DNA of 64,000 nt from Phymorhynchus buccinoides (GCA_017654935.2 CM065680.1:32151854-32215853), one strand, 5' to 3'; counted from the stretch's first letter, positions 37,801 through 61,007 are shown. Made by a program: numbers and translations. The notes: generated by a model from the letters alone, not told the origin.

Positions 37801-40237
37801 AACTACTTATCTCACTTCATATGGATGACAGTGCTTGATTGCTAGAACTCTTTAAATTTGAACAAAAAGAAGACAGAATGAGAACATCATTTCCTATTGA
37901 TATTTCAATCATAAGCGGTGAAAGTATGGAGGAAGGTTGGTAGTACAGAATTTAGAGACCAAAATTTGATGTTGATTTTAATTGATAAAACAATACTTTA
38001 AATTATTTAAAGCAACAAGAGCTTGACCTAAGACCAGAATAAGGGCAAAATCGCAATAAACATTCATATAATTTAATGTAATGTAACAAATATAATTAAC
38101 CAAGCTTAAGTAGAACAGATTAGAAAATAATATTGAACATTACACAAGACAACATACACATCACAACAAAATTAACTTTAGCGCAATACAACATGACTTA
38201 ACATAATATAACATAAATACTGCTGCTTTAACTTTAAAAATGACTCCTTACAGTCAAAGAAGAAAAATATACTGCATGATATCACTAGTTGAATAAGTAA
38301 AAATACTTTACAGACAAAGAAGACAATAAAAAATCAGTGCGGTAGTTGCATGATATCACTAGTTGAATAAGTACAAATACTTAAAAAAAAGTGGCGGTAC
38401 CATAGCCGATGAGGTTTAACTGAGGCGTGGTTACTGCTACACATATCTGTATTGTTAAAAAATCGGGACTTTACTGGTGTTGTACTGCCTCCGGGCATTG
38501 CCTCCAGTATTGTTCCCACCATCTTTGTATTTAAAAATGCTCCACATGGTCGAAAGACCGCAGAGGGCGTAAAATCCTATTTCGTCGTTGAATAAGTAAA
38601 AATGCAATATACAAAAACATTTGATGTGGTCTTATCATTTTTTCAAAGGATATATCATGTGATATGACCAGGATCTTGGACTTTATGACCAGGGGGTTTA
38701 ACCTTTTGTCCATTTCACTCAATTCTCGAGCCAGCTCAAGGACCACATCAGAAGAGCTCTGAAACAAATAAACAAGTACTGCCTTTAATGGTTATATTCA
38801 AAATTCAGAGTAAAATTATGGCTGAAAATTTCACTTCTTTATTTCTGTATTCAAAGTTCTCTAGGAACGAGAATACATGCATTAAAAAACCACACACAAC
38901 CATTTTCATACCCGTCTCTCTGTCAGTTTATATGCATAATCCTTGAGTCGGTAAAGAAAAATAAGCTCTCACTGCCACAACACAAACTACCCAACTGATT
39001 ACAATAAAAATTAGCAGAAAAGTACTTATATTCCAATTAAGATGCCCCTTATATGGCTTCACCAAAAAGCCATATTAACAGCTTCAGATAAACACATGTC
39101 AATATTTGCCATTTAGCTTGTTAATTAACATGAGTTTGACCTTTTTTTTTACCTCCATTAAGCCAGATGCTTTTTAGCACAATGTGCTTTGTTAGTATTT
39201 ATTTTGAAAACAAGTACCACTGCACTATAATGGCTGGTACTCTTATGCATGTCTCTAATTAAATTATTTAAAAATCCACTGCAATTCCGTGATTTTTGTT
39301 TGTTTGTTTGTTGTTAAGCTGTTTTTATGCAGCATATTTGTATCTGAGGCTTACCTCCATGACATGGACTATGTGCTTCATGTAGATGAGCATGAGGCCA
39401 GTGATGGGTTCTGTTTGCAGTTCATTTTTGAAGTTTTTCAGCACATTGTCAAAATAATCTGCAATGACATAAAACATACACAGAATATCCAATGCCTTCG
39501 TTCTTTCATGGCTAATCAAAACCAGAATTAAAGCATGAGGCTACAATGCGCCTTTAATTAATGATTACACATTTCATTCATTCTGGCAACCAAAAGCAGA
39601 TAACAAAACATAGCAGAAAGTTCATATCACTTACAAATAGCTAAACAAAATACCAGAAAAACAATTCCATGTTATCTTCTCCCCAAAAGCTCACAATTTC
39701 TTACCAACATTACCTTGTGTTTACAAGCTAATAAACACAAGACAATTGTTGTGCTTTTGATTAGTTGACTTACTTCCAACTTCTGTCCTGTTGCTGATTC
39801 CATCACCGATCTTGGAAATAATGAAGACTCTGTGGATCAGGCTTTTCTGCAAAGAGAATCAGCACAGACTTATTAAGACAATGATACTGACATTAACGTT
39901 TGCAAGGGTGTGTGTGTTTGAGTGTGTGCATGTGTGTATGCGCATGTGTTGTGCGTTGTATGTGATGTAGAGCAGTACTAATTAAAAGGCTTAATCTGGT
40001 CGATGGTCTCACCTCTTCTGTCCCTTCACCTGACTCTGCATACAATGCTGCATACAAACTTTTCTTGGGCCAGTCAAAGGTTCTCTCTTTCTTTTTTCCG
40101 GCCGTTCTACTTCTTTGTCTTTTGACACTAGGTTTGTCTCTGGCTGCAGAGCCTTTGTGGCCTTCTTTCCCTTCAGCCTCACCCACTGGGATCTCTTCTG
40201 CGTCTGTATTCAACACAGACTGTCTCCTGCCAGACAT
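31851..40237 (-). CDS. TEX47: TEX47-like BLUF-fold protein, complete 291-residue gene in nine coding exons
   Basis: Coding exons in order are 40013-40237, 39774-39846, 39355-39458, 38654-38758, 37051-37209, 36311-36374, 34625-34726 and 31851-31894; counting the 5' UTR exon (41871 to about 41975) gives nine exons in all. Phases match at every junction and the sum is 291 codons. The N-terminal 70 residues are basic and low-complexity. Then come SLIHRVFIISKIGDG, a strand-helix segment with TEPITGLMLIYMKHIVHVME, and KSKILVISHDIPQRQYQGW, which is the order of a BLUF fold. The C-terminal part (VVHYLLEDKDPCIMTPKEYM, DSDLVWPLPTRLFPYN) resembles what I recall of TEX47, a testis protein of unknown function. 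The flavin-contacting Tyr of true BLUF photoreceptors appears replaced by Ile (RVFIIS), so light sensing is unlikely. Exon 4 and exon 5 meet across an AT-AC intron. Family recognition is from memory of motif order. Confidence 0.72.
32761..33522. repeat. 44-bp minisatellite with palindromic GAGCCGGCTC core
   Basis: About 17 units of TTGTGCAGGCCATGAGCCGG then AGCCGGCTCATTCGTCCTAA ACAG. Unit variants carry CCCTAA for TCCTAA or GATCCAG for GAGCCGG. One shortened unit lies near 33050. The palindrome could form a small hairpin per unit. It lies just downstream of the TEX47 last intron side. Confidence 0.92.
34625..34726 (-). CDS. TEX47: TEX47-like coding exon 7
   Basis: VVHYLLEDKDPCIMTPKEYM then DIYNQPFDCILDS. 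Acceptor gggcag, donor CAGTG|GTGTGT. Confidence 0.78.
34759..34932. mobile_element. GACTATAAGGCG MITE copy in a TEX47 intron
   Basis: Starts tactgtacgtttcagactat and ends cgaaaattacagta; orientation opposite to the copy at 619. It lies 30 bp upstream (in transcript sense) of the exon at 34625-34726. Confidence 0.75.
34936..35035 (+). repeat. Retroelement tail with TATAGCGC / TGCGCTTTACAA motif
   Basis: ATCTATATAGCGCAATAATC and TATGCGCTTTACAATGATG. Similar tails at 43212-43270 and 5640-5710, each near (ATT)n, suggest a shared SINE or LINE 3' end. Confidence 0.5.
36311..36374 (-). CDS. TEX47: TEX47-like coding exon 6
   Basis: LNLKNAMDSLHDKVPELLPQ Q plus one base. Acceptor tttcag, donor CAAG|GTACGG. 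Confidence 0.75.
36440..36685. mobile_element. PiggyBac-like MITE (TTAA-CCCTTTCAGCGCC ends)
   Basis: A 246-bp stretch bounded by TTAA on both sides, with ends CCCTTTCAGCGCCA and TGGCGGTGAAAGGG in inverse. TTAA target sites with CCC ends are typical of piggyBac. It lies in the TEX47 intron next to the exon at 36311-36374. Confidence 0.7.
37051..37209 (-). CDS. TEX47: TEX47-like coding exon 5, preceded by a U12-type AC acceptor
   Basis: Fifty-three codons beginning IPQRQYQGWSFRTLDIVEP and ending RLGNFLAKQPK. The intron ends ...TTCTTGACTGGCCTAC, a U12-like branch site about ten bases before AC. Donor AAG|GTAGCG. Confidence 0.75.
38393..38540 (-). repeat. Dispersed repeat, inverted copy in the TEX47 AT-AC intron
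   Basis: Reverse complement of 1500-1660, including ATAGCCGATGAGGTTTAAC and TGCCTCCGGGCATTGCCTCC. It lies inside the U12-type intron. Confidence 0.7.
38654..38758 (-). CDS. TEX47: TEX47-like coding exon 4, ending at a U12-type AT-AC donor
   Basis: Thirty-five codons: SSSDVVLELARELSEMDKRL, NPLVIKSKILVISHD. No GT donor keeps the frame to the next exon. The exon is followed directly by ATATCCTTTG, which fits the U12 AT-AC 5' splice consensus. Confidence 0.75.
39355..39458 (-). CDS. TEX47: TEX47-like coding exon 3
   Basis: Encodes YFDNVLKNFKNELQTEP and ITGLMLIYMKHIVHVME. The TGLxLIY...hVmE pattern is the central strand pair of the BLUF-like fold. Acceptor attgcag, donor GGAG|GTAAGC. Confidence 0.78.
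39774..39846 (-). CDS. TEX47: TEX47-like coding exon 2
   Basis: KSLIHRVFIISKIGDGISNR TEVG plus one base; first strand of the BLUF-like fold. Acceptor tttgcag, donor GGAA|GTAAGT. Confidence 0.75.
40013..40237 (-). CDS. TEX47: TEX47-like coding exon 1 (start codon)
   Basis: Seventy-five codons from MSGRRQSVLNTDAEEIPVG to YAESGEGTEE, donor GAAGAG|GTGAGA. The exon probably begins at 40243 after a cttcag acceptor, just six bases before the ATG. A longer in-frame ATG upstream (MACLLSVVFAGLL) is then intronic. Confidence 0.7.
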
Positions 40238-41008
40238 TTTAAACTGAAGGGTGACCAATAACACCAGCAGGCCTGCAAACACCACACTAAGCAAACACGC
40301 CACAGTAGAATGCTGATCCTCAATGACACTTAATTCCTACTTAAGTATTGAAGGAAATCCTATGTTGAATGCATGCAAAAGTCTTTTTTTTTATAACCCA
40401 GCTGAATGACTTTGATAATCAATATGTGACAATTTGAATCAGACTATAACATTGCTTGTTGGAAACAAAATGTACACACTACCAAACTAAGACTGAAAGC
40501 AAAACTCAATGCAGCAACTTAAAACAGTTTGTTTGAACAACAATAAATCTTATCTAAGGGGGGCAATACTTTCCCGAGAGAGGTAAGAATGGTCTGTTTG
40601 TGGAGTCTTTGAGTCTCTTGGCTACCCTTAGTTCTGAGGTGATAAGCATTGCTAGGCAGCCATTCAATACCACTTTACAGCTGCTGATTGCTTGCCAGAG
40701 CAAACAGAATCAAGTTTCTCCCTGACCTTCAATCTGATCGTACACAGTGGAGCTCTGGTGCCAGTTTTGGTCTTTACAGTAATTTGTGTATGGTAGTGCT
40801 CCAGTTAAACTCTGTGTGTAGCTGCCTTTGTTTCTTTCACTATAGTTAGTAAGGCACCGACAAAAATAAACAACAAGATTTAAAAAGAAAGAAAGAAAAA
40901 TATGTTATAAATGCAAAAATAGGCATGTTGGATGGTACCAAATGTTAGGCCTGGGCTATGATGACTTGGTAAGAAATATGTGTGTGTGTGCATGCACACT
41001 AAAGAGAG

Positions 41009-41024
41009 AGAGAAAGAGAGAGAG

Positions 41025-41063
<39 letters not shown>

Positions 41064-41194
41064 GAGAGAGAGAGAGAGAGGGTGAGTGCAGAGAGATGTG
41101 TGTGTGAGAGTATGTGAGTGACAGTTGTATGTGCATGGGTGGGTGTGCATGGGTATGTGTGTGTGTATATATGTGATGCGTAGGATGAAAGTCA

Positions 41195-41250
<56 letters not shown>

Positions 41251-41372
41251 GCGTGCATGTGCTTACAATGTGTGTGTGTATGTGTGTGTAATATGTGTGT
41301 GTGTGGAACTTCACGACTGAAGATTATCTCTCACGCTTGTGTGCATACAGGGTGTCCGTGCGTGTGTGTGTG

Positions 41373-41411
<39 letters not shown>

Positions 41412-41445
41412 GTGTGTGTGTTGTGTGTGTGTGTGTGTGTGTGTT
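41009..41445. repeat. GA and GT microsatellites in TEX47 5' intron
   Basis: GA units at 41009-41080, then GT tracts at 41195-41245 and 41358-41445, between the 5' UTR exon and the first coding exon. Confidence 0.95.
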
Positions 41446-41870
41446 TAATATATGCAATGCATGCTTAACCTTCATTAGATCTCACTTTTAACAGTCAGGA
41501 CAGTGTGGGTTCACTTAGCATAGCATTGACTTATAGGCTTTCAACTTCTGAAGGAAGCCCCCTCCTATTTTTCCCCACTTCCCCTCCCAGCCCTCCTGAT
41601 CCCTCCGACACTGCCACCCTTGCTACTTCTCACCCCCTTTTCATCCCCTCCATCTCCCCCCTCGTTCCCCCTACCAACCAAGATGCCTTAAACACCTTCT
41701 TCTTCTGCCAATAATGTCCACCTGCTGTAACCACCAATTATTGACATGTACTGGGGTTCAAAGAATTATGCAGCATGGGAAAAACAAAAACAAAATCTTG
41801 TTTTCTAGGCGATTTAGAGACGGTTTCCTTCTGGACTAACAATAGAGTTTTGAAGTGAAGAAATTCTTAC

Positions 41871-41975
41871 CTTGTTGCTGTTATTGTATTCTCGTAAATC
41901 TGAAGCGGATTAGCGATCACACTTTCACTTTTAACCTACTAAACTTTTCCTTCTTCTGTGCAAGACTGCACATGC
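41871..41975 (-). promoter_or_regulatory. Probable TEX47 5' UTR exon and promoter with NRF1-like site
   Basis: On the minus strand ACAGCAACAAG|GTAAGAAT is a strong donor that can splice to the acceptor at 40246-40244, just before the ATG. At 41968-41979 the sequence tgcacatgcgcg is one mismatch from the NRF1 palindrome. The transcription start position is a guess. Confidence 0.4.
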
Positions 41976-42184
41976 GCGAATGTAATCTACGTCATAATCT
42001 TTGAAGTCGACGCAATAGTTCGACAACTGATTCTAGAATCCTTTGAAATTGCCTGTAAAAAAGAGTTTTGCCAACTTTTACATTTATGTAAAGAAAATCG
42101 AAGCAAATGCAAGAGTATTTTCGGAATGAACTTGGCGTTTAACAAGCAAAATAATGTTAGATTTATAATTTATTAGAAACTGAA

Positions 42185-43210
42185 AGGAGGTCAGCTCTGC
42201 ATTAACATTGAAGGTCAAAGTCCTAGAACTTGTCAGCGAACTGGTGGACAGCATGGAAGAGAGCAAACAAACACTAATTACAGACATCCTTGTCATGGAT
42301 TTTGACAAGGTGAATCACAGCCTTCTCCTGCACAAATTCCACCATTAAGGGCGAAGTCAATGGCTGGATCAAGAACTTTCTGACAGATAGACTCCAGGCA
42401 GTTGTAATCGAGGGAGCCCGATCGGAATACGCTTGCGTAAAATCCGGCGTCCCCCAAGGATCAGTGCTTGGACCCTGTCTCTTCCTCGCTTACATAAATG
42501 ACCTTCCAGAGCAAGTGACCTCACCAACATGACTGTTTGCGGACGACACAGCACTCTACAAAACCATCACTTCCGAACAGGACCAAAGACAGCTGCAACA
42601 TGATCTCCAACACCTGGCAGACTGGGAAGGAAATTGGGATATGGAATTCCATCCCAAAAAGTGTATTGTCCTACCTGTGTCAAGGAGTAGAACACCACTC
42701 CACCATAGCTATGACCTGCATGGCCACACCCTGGACACAGTGACTTCAATGAAGTATCTTGGCATCACCATCCAGAAGGACTTGCATGTTGAGGCCATAA
42801 CATCAAAGGCAAACAGAATGCTGGGCTTTCTACGATGAAATCTGAAGATCTGCTCATCAGAACTGAGGGAGAAAGCATACCTGACACTTGTCAGACCCCT
42901 GCTTGAATATGCCAGTTCTGTGTGGGACCCCCACACTCGGAGGAACGTGGACAAAATCGAAGCTGTACAGAGAAGGGTGCTAAACCGCTACCACAACACC
43001 TCCAGTGTAACTGACATGCTTTCTCAGTTAGGATGGCCCACACTTAAGCACAGCAGAAAGTCTACCAGGCTTACAATGCTTTATAAGATCTTGAACGGCA
43101 TTGTTAAAGTCGACAACACCAGACTGAAGTCAGCTCCAACTCGCCTAAGAAGAGGACACAGCCAGCATCTATCCACCATCCAGTGCCGGACTGAATAATA
43201 ATAATAATAG
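42185..43210 (+). mobile_element. LINE reverse-transcriptase remnant, plus strand
   Basis: Shows [20 protein letters not shown], [24 protein letters not shown] and FADDTALYKTI-like motifs broken by frameshifts. It continues with KYLGITIQKDLHVEAITSKA and DPHTRRNVDKIEAVQRRVLN at the C-terminus. It ends at (AAT)n, 43196-43209. Confidence 0.75.
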
Positions 43211-44085
43211 TGAATCATTTATATAGCGCACTCCTCCACCAAATGTGGAGCTCTATGCGCTTAACAACAAAATAAAAAGCAAGAAATTCAACAACAAAAA
43301 CAAATAATCGCTCACACACATGCAAATAGGAATACAGGAGAAGTTCTAGTAGGTTTTTGTTTTATTTTGTTTCTTTTTGATGCGCGACTTCGGACCCCGA
43401 CCGCATATATAGTATCATAAAATCAAACTGATGATTGTGGATACTCAACGGTAGAAGAAGAAGAAGGTCAGAAAAAGCTTAGCAGACGTAATAAAATGGG
43501 TGCACTCTATAGGTCCAGATTTTAAGTATTCAGGCCTCTGGAATTTTTCTGAACCAATGATAGAACTTTGCGCCAATTATCAATCTTTCTGTTAAGCCAT
43601 TTCATTAGCCAGCTAGTAGCTTATTTTCTGAGTGAGTGATGTGTAACTTTTTTGCGTTAAGTGGACGTTGTTTCCCCCGCTAAGTTACATTCTTGGACCA
43701 ATGATTAGATCAGAAAGCTGAACATTTAACTGCAAACTAACGGGTAAGTTGAGTTATTTACACGCAAATGAGAACTCAATTATTTCAAGATTTATGTTTT
43801 CTTCCCAATATGGTCGCTGTGCATGCAAAAGTACTCCATTTTGGTAGGTTGTATCAACAATTAATAATTCATTATGTCAAATCCAAGGGATGTAATTATT
43901 TAAACTTACCTACTAAGACTATGTTAATAGTATGAAGGCTATTTACTTCCTTCCTTCCGTGTGAGTGACCGTGCAGTCACATTTGACTATTTTGTCACTT
44001 AAAACAGGGGAATTTGCGGAAGTTGTTGGGGAAAAAGTCCTTCGGATGAGGCTTTTCAAAAACTGAGGTCCAGTGTGCATTCACA

Positions 44086-44420
44086 TAGGTCAGGTCAGGT
44101 AGTTAGGACATTAGGCCTTGCGGCCTCTTCACTATCCTGTCATTTTTGTTTGAACTTTTCACAGCTGAGAGGGTTTTATATATATTTTGTTTTCGTCAAA
44201 TCTGCCTTTTATTCATGCTCATATTGTAGTTTTGATATGTTGGTGTATTTATCAAGGAGGTTTTTTAATTGTGTTAGATTCTGTGCTTGTTTAATATGTG
44301 CAGGAAGAGTATTCCAAAACTTTGTTACTCTGTTAGAAAAGGCATTTTTTTCTAATATTAGTTCGGCTATACTGGGTTAGTATTTTTAAATCAATGTTAG
44401 TGTTACGGGTTCTTGAGTCA
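44086..44420 (-). mobile_element. LINE 3'-end copy
   Basis: Close match in the same orientation to 57432-58020: both include the gtcaggtagttaggacatta block and TTTTTGAATTGTGTTAGATTC-like sequence. The copy breaks off within the coding C-terminus and is followed by a short duplication of a TTACGGGTTCTTGAGTCA block. Confidence 0.7.
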
Positions 44421-45230
44421 ATCACTGTTACGGGTTCTTGAGTCACGCATCCTGTGCGCTATTAATGGTCTAAATGAAGACCGGTGAGTGCGCGGCAGGA
44501 TAAACATCCCCAACTGGAAGAAGAAGAAGCGCCTTAGGGAAAAAAGATTTAGACAAAAGAAGAAAAGCCTAATCTATGTGACCCATCCAGTCAGGGCCCG
44601 TTCAGCGGACACCTGACGTGATGCTGCGTCTGGCAGTCCTGAACACCCTAAACTACAGGAGGGGGCTGTTTGCTGGAGATTTTGTTTGACTTGGACTTGG
44701 AGACCGCTGACACAAACAAACTTACAAAGGACCTTTCAACTTTCAAAGTTGCCGACGGTCCTTCCTTCCCTTCCTTCAAGTGACCACAATCATTTGCTGA
44801 TTATTCTGTCACTGTAAATTCAGGGGGATCTACGGAAAATATGCGCAGAATACTTCGGCCCTAATCTATAGATAAGAAGAAGAGAGAGAAAAGGGGGGGG
44901 GGGGGGGCAGATTAGATATAAGATAATCACCACCACTTTATTCTACGTGACCCAGCCAGTCTTGGCCTGCACAACGTGTTGATCTTGATCTTGATGAGTA
45001 AACGCCGGCATAATCCAAATTGGATAGAAACGCCAGCAGGGGAAAAACTGGGGAGAGCACTATGGTCTACACAGAAACTAAAAACAAAAATAAATTTTTT
45101 AAATTTAAATGAGATTTGGGGGGTTATTTATCGGCAGGCTACACGATTTGCTTTTTTCCAACTGACAAACAGCTGGACTAGCCGACCCCCAGCACCATCT
45201 AGTATGGTAACTGGGGCCCCCACCTTAAGT

Positions 45231-45500
45231 TCAGTGTGTTGGTTGATTGCTGTGCCTGCGATCAGACACAGCCCTCCTGAACAGGCTGGCCGACGACATG
45301 GCGACTATATTGTCTGGCAAGCTGTTCCACTCGGTTGTCCGTGGAAAGAAGGAATTTTTGAAGATGATGGTATTTGATCTCTTGACCACAAAGCACTGGC
45401 TGTTGTTTCTGGCCATGCTGGACACCACGTTAGTTGTTATGTGGTCCTTCTCTAGGCGGGGCACTATTCTTCTTTTTGTCTGGGCCACAGGTTTGAGGAA
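45231..45500 (-). mobile_element. LINE C-terminal fragment at the gap edge
   Basis: Reads RRIVPRLEKDHITTNVVSSM, CFVVKRSNTIIFKNSFFPRT and TEWNSLPDNIVAMSSASLF, the same C-terminal end as the element at 62074-62260 but in the opposite orientation. It runs into the 500-N gap. Confidence 0.75.
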
Positions 45501-46000
45501 NNNNNNNNNNNNNNNNNNNNNNNNNNNNNNNNNNNNNNNNNNNNNNNNNNNNNNNNNNNNNNNNNNNNNNNNNNNNNNNNNNNNNNNNNNNNNNNNNNNN
45601 NNNNNNNNNNNNNNNNNNNNNNNNNNNNNNNNNNNNNNNNNNNNNNNNNNNNNNNNNNNNNNNNNNNNNNNNNNNNNNNNNNNNNNNNNNNNNNNNNNNN
45701 NNNNNNNNNNNNNNNNNNNNNNNNNNNNNNNNNNNNNNNNNNNNNNNNNNNNNNNNNNNNNNNNNNNNNNNNNNNNNNNNNNNNNNNNNNNNNNNNNNNN
45801 NNNNNNNNNNNNNNNNNNNNNNNNNNNNNNNNNNNNNNNNNNNNNNNNNNNNNNNNNNNNNNNNNNNNNNNNNNNNNNNNNNNNNNNNNNNNNNNNNNNN
45901 NNNNNNNNNNNNNNNNNNNNNNNNNNNNNNNNNNNNNNNNNNNNNNNNNNNNNNNNNNNNNNNNNNNNNNNNNNNNNNNNNNNNNNNNNNNNNNNNNNNN
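45501..46000. other. Assembly gap, exactly 500 N
   Basis: Round-number gap with a LINE fragment to the left and a GA repeat (46001-46036) to the right. It is where missing COX10 exons could lie. Confidence 0.99.
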
Positions 46001-46037
<37 letters not shown>

Positions 46038-46184
46038 AGTCAAGGAGAAGCTTGTAGATTTGGAAAAGAGCGCGGCTCGATGTTTCCTTTGTTAGATTAG
46101 CTGTCATGTCACTGTGTGGTAAAAAAACACCCCCCAAAAAACCCAGACAGAAACCTGGCTCGGGGACTAAAAAAACAAACGCAT

Positions 46185-46600
46185 CAAAACAGCATGTAAC
46201 CGAATAGTTTTTTATTTATAGCCTTGGGGTTCGGACCCGTGATTTGAGCGCGCGCGATCATGCGCACAGAAAAATTCATGACAACTGTGTTATAGACCAT
46301 TCATCAAGAAATGTTGTGAAAAAAACTGCATTGAAATACATGCAAAACTTTGCGAGATATTAGCGATTATGTGCTTTGGGGTTTGAACCCCGTAACTGGC
46401 GCGACCTTGACCATAATGTAAAACTAAATACATCAGTGGATAGCTTGCATCTTGGCAAACTAGTATACCAAATTTGATGATGATAGACTGAATAGTTTTT
46501 GAGAAAAACGAATAGCCGGACGGAGGCATGCCGGACACCGGACGCCAGACGGACCAGACAGAAACAATACCCCCCGAACCTTCGGCTCGGGGACTAAATA
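46185..46600. repeat. Dispersed repeat with CGGACG-rich end
   Basis: Moderately repetitive sequence ending GCCGGACGGAGGCATGCCGG and CTCGGGGACTAAA. The same CTCGGGGACTAAA occurs at 46158, just before its start, so the segment may be flanked by direct copies. Confidence 0.45.
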
Positions 46601-47090
46601 TATCATATTGAAACGAAAATATTAAAAGATCTAAATATCATTTGATTGATTTTATTTTTCAAATGCAGAAATCAAACAAGAGTGACTCAGTTCTAATTCT
46701 CCCTCTTCATAGTTCATTAAAATAAAAGCAATACTGTAAAAAAAAATACATCAAGAAGGGAGCTTTTGCTGTTATGTAACTTTTGTGTTAAATGGCAACA
46801 TTACAATACTATCAAATAATGCTACTTATGACAGCAATATGCCCAATACACTTTAGGCTAAAAAGGACTCAGAGTAAAGAAAAACATTCTGTGGAAACTT
46901 TTCAAAGCAGACAAGGAACAAAAGCATAGCAATTGCACTGAATTAGGCAACTTTTGGGGGGACATCTATGATAACTACAAGAATTCATTTTAAACAGCAC
47001 AGTATTTCTGACAAAATCTTGTCTCATGATCTCTTCTTGAAACTTTCCCCATGACCCCATGTTCAAGGAATTAACAGACCATTTACCAAC

Positions 47091-59132
<12,042 letters not shown>

Positions 59133-59675
59133 GTTTAAAAATCTAAGTTGAAGATTCAGTCTTTCTGTCAAGTGTATACCTTCATTTTTAACCTTCGACA
59201 ATAAGTCAAAGGTGGCGGTGTTCTTGCTGCAAAACCAGACGATGTCGCGAGAAGGGTAGACTCCCTTGAAAATACTGGAACCGTCACCATTCGCTTCAAG
59301 GTTAAACTCAGTCGACGTTTATCCATTTCACCAAATGTTCACATTCTTCAGAACAAAAAAGAGAACAGAAGATCAGTGTCACTCTTTGTGATCATTTCCC
59401 ATTTTTGCCAAAAGTAGCATTCACTGAGCTTCTGGGAATGATCTTGAAACGTGCACGACCGACTTCTTTACACAATCGGCCTGACAGGAAGTTAATGAAG
59501 ATTTATCTCATATAAGTATAAGCATGATTTCCCCTGAAAACTATGCGTTACATCATAGATATGGCTCCCCCCACCTGCGTGCGCATCTCGACCCTTCCAA
59601 CGGAAGTGCCGCCATCTTAGTCAGATTTGTGTGTAAAACAGCATCGATCTGGCATTTTTCAAACAAAAGTTACTG

Positions 59676-59840
59676 ACTAAGATGGCGGTGTCATAATGAA
59701 TAAGTAGTCCTATTAAATATTTACCTCTGCGCATGCAGTTAGGGTTAGGGTTAGGGTTAGGGTTAGATGGGTACAGTTCTCATGCGAGAGGTAGATATTT
59801 AATGACAGGTACTTATTTATCATAACAGCGGTCTCCCATA
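59676..59840. repeat. Second palindromic element enclosing (TTAGGG)n
   Basis: About 60-bp imperfect inverted arms (left around AATAAGTAGTCCTATTAAAT, right around ATTTAATGACAGGTACTTAT) surround four TTAGGG-type units at 59738-59765. It is unrelated in sequence to the GGTAAAGG family. The outer inverted copies of CCATCTTAGTCAG at 59612 and 59676 may be part of a larger structure. Confidence 0.6.
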
Positions 59841-60519
59841 ATATGGCACGCTCATTGTGGCCGGATATGACGACACGTGGGTACAAGCCATACATCAAAC
59901 ATGCCTAAAAGTAAAGACAAAGGGGTTCCTTTTAAAGAATCCTATCAGCGAATTAATTACTTGTATCAGGTAATTGTATGCCATCTTAACTAGTTAACGT
60001 GTTTTATAAAGAACACAGAGAGTCAGAGTTCGGAATAAATTATATTTTATTCATCAGAGCCAGAGGCTGAGTACTTAGCTAGTCAAGTTAGTGGGAACAC
60101 ACTGACAGGGTCCGTTCAAGGTTACCATATCAAGGTTTGGATGAATCAAACAGCCATAACTTATTTATTTTTTTACCAATAAACAAAACATTGGTTCCAA
60201 AATAAAGCTTATTCAAAGGGGCAACATCAACCCCAAACATTAGACAGATTAGGCCTAAGCTTTTTGTGCGACTCACAAGATCGCAACATCAACATGAACA
60301 TGGCAGAAAACATGTCGGACAGGCTTCGACGTAACACCTCCCGACTTGTGGAGACCTTGAGCAGCATTGAGATTCATTCTAGATGCACCAAATTTGGTGA
60401 ACTTGTAGAAAAATAATTAAATGTAACTAAGTATTTGTTTTAAAAAAGCAAGTAGTTACCGTTCAGAAATGGTAAACAAATGAAAAATCGCTGCGGTTTG
60501 ACCTAATTCCGTCGTTCCT

Positions 60520-60600
60520 ACGATGATGATCCTAGGACCTACATTATTCACTATTTTTATTAATGATTTGCCTGATTGTGTAGAATCATCTTGGCATCAT
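60520..60600 (+). mobile_element. Short LINE reverse-transcriptase fragment
   Basis: Encodes ILGPTLFTIFINDLPDCVES, the motif after the catalytic loop entry of LINE reverse transcriptases. It is cut by the MITE at 60609. Confidence 0.5.
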
Positions 60601-60608
60601 GCTGGCTG

Positions 60609-61007
60609 GGTAAAGGTAAAGATGTGCCACCCCCCCTGCATTTCTCGGTTAATTGAAATTTTATGTTTTTGCCTTTCTTACCAAACATAAAGCTGTATTT
60701 TAGGAACATTTTTAGCTAATAACTTTTTGGAATACTAACCCTAGCCCTAAACCTAACCCTACCCCCCCCCCCCCCCCCCACTATGTACTGCAGTACACCG
60801 CGATTTGTCACAGTTGTGGTTCGTTGCGTTTTTCCGTCTTATAGGGTGGGGGATAGGATTAGGGTTAGGGATAGGGTTAGTATTCCAAAAAGGTTATTAG
60901 CTAAAAATGTTCCTAAAATACAGCTTTATGTATGGTAAGAAAGGCAAAAACGGAAAAATACAATTAACCGAGAAATGTAGGGGGGGTGGCACATCTTGAC
61001 CTTTACC
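60609..61007. mobile_element. Palindromic MITE with telomeric repeats in its arms, copy 2
   Basis: A 399-bp member of the same family as 26477-26851, with its centre in the opposite orientation. The flanking duplication is a perfect GCTGGCTG (60601-60608 and 61008-61015). It inserted just after a short LINE-like reverse transcriptase fragment. A poly-C tract lengthens its centre. Confidence 0.9.

Noticed and set aside
40237..40303. Signal-peptide-like start MACLLSVVFAGLLVLLVTLQFK for TEX47
   Set aside because: The hydrophobic stretch covers a polypyrimidine tract and a cttcag acceptor six bases before the better ATG, and a matching 5' UTR donor exists at 41871.
45231..46137. Long frames on both strands near 45.5 kb
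   Set aside because: They cross the N gap; only the LINE-derived end is meaningful.
59738..59765. A chromosome end
   Set aside because: Only about four TTAGGG units, enclosed in a palindrome with genes on both sides; it is interstitial.
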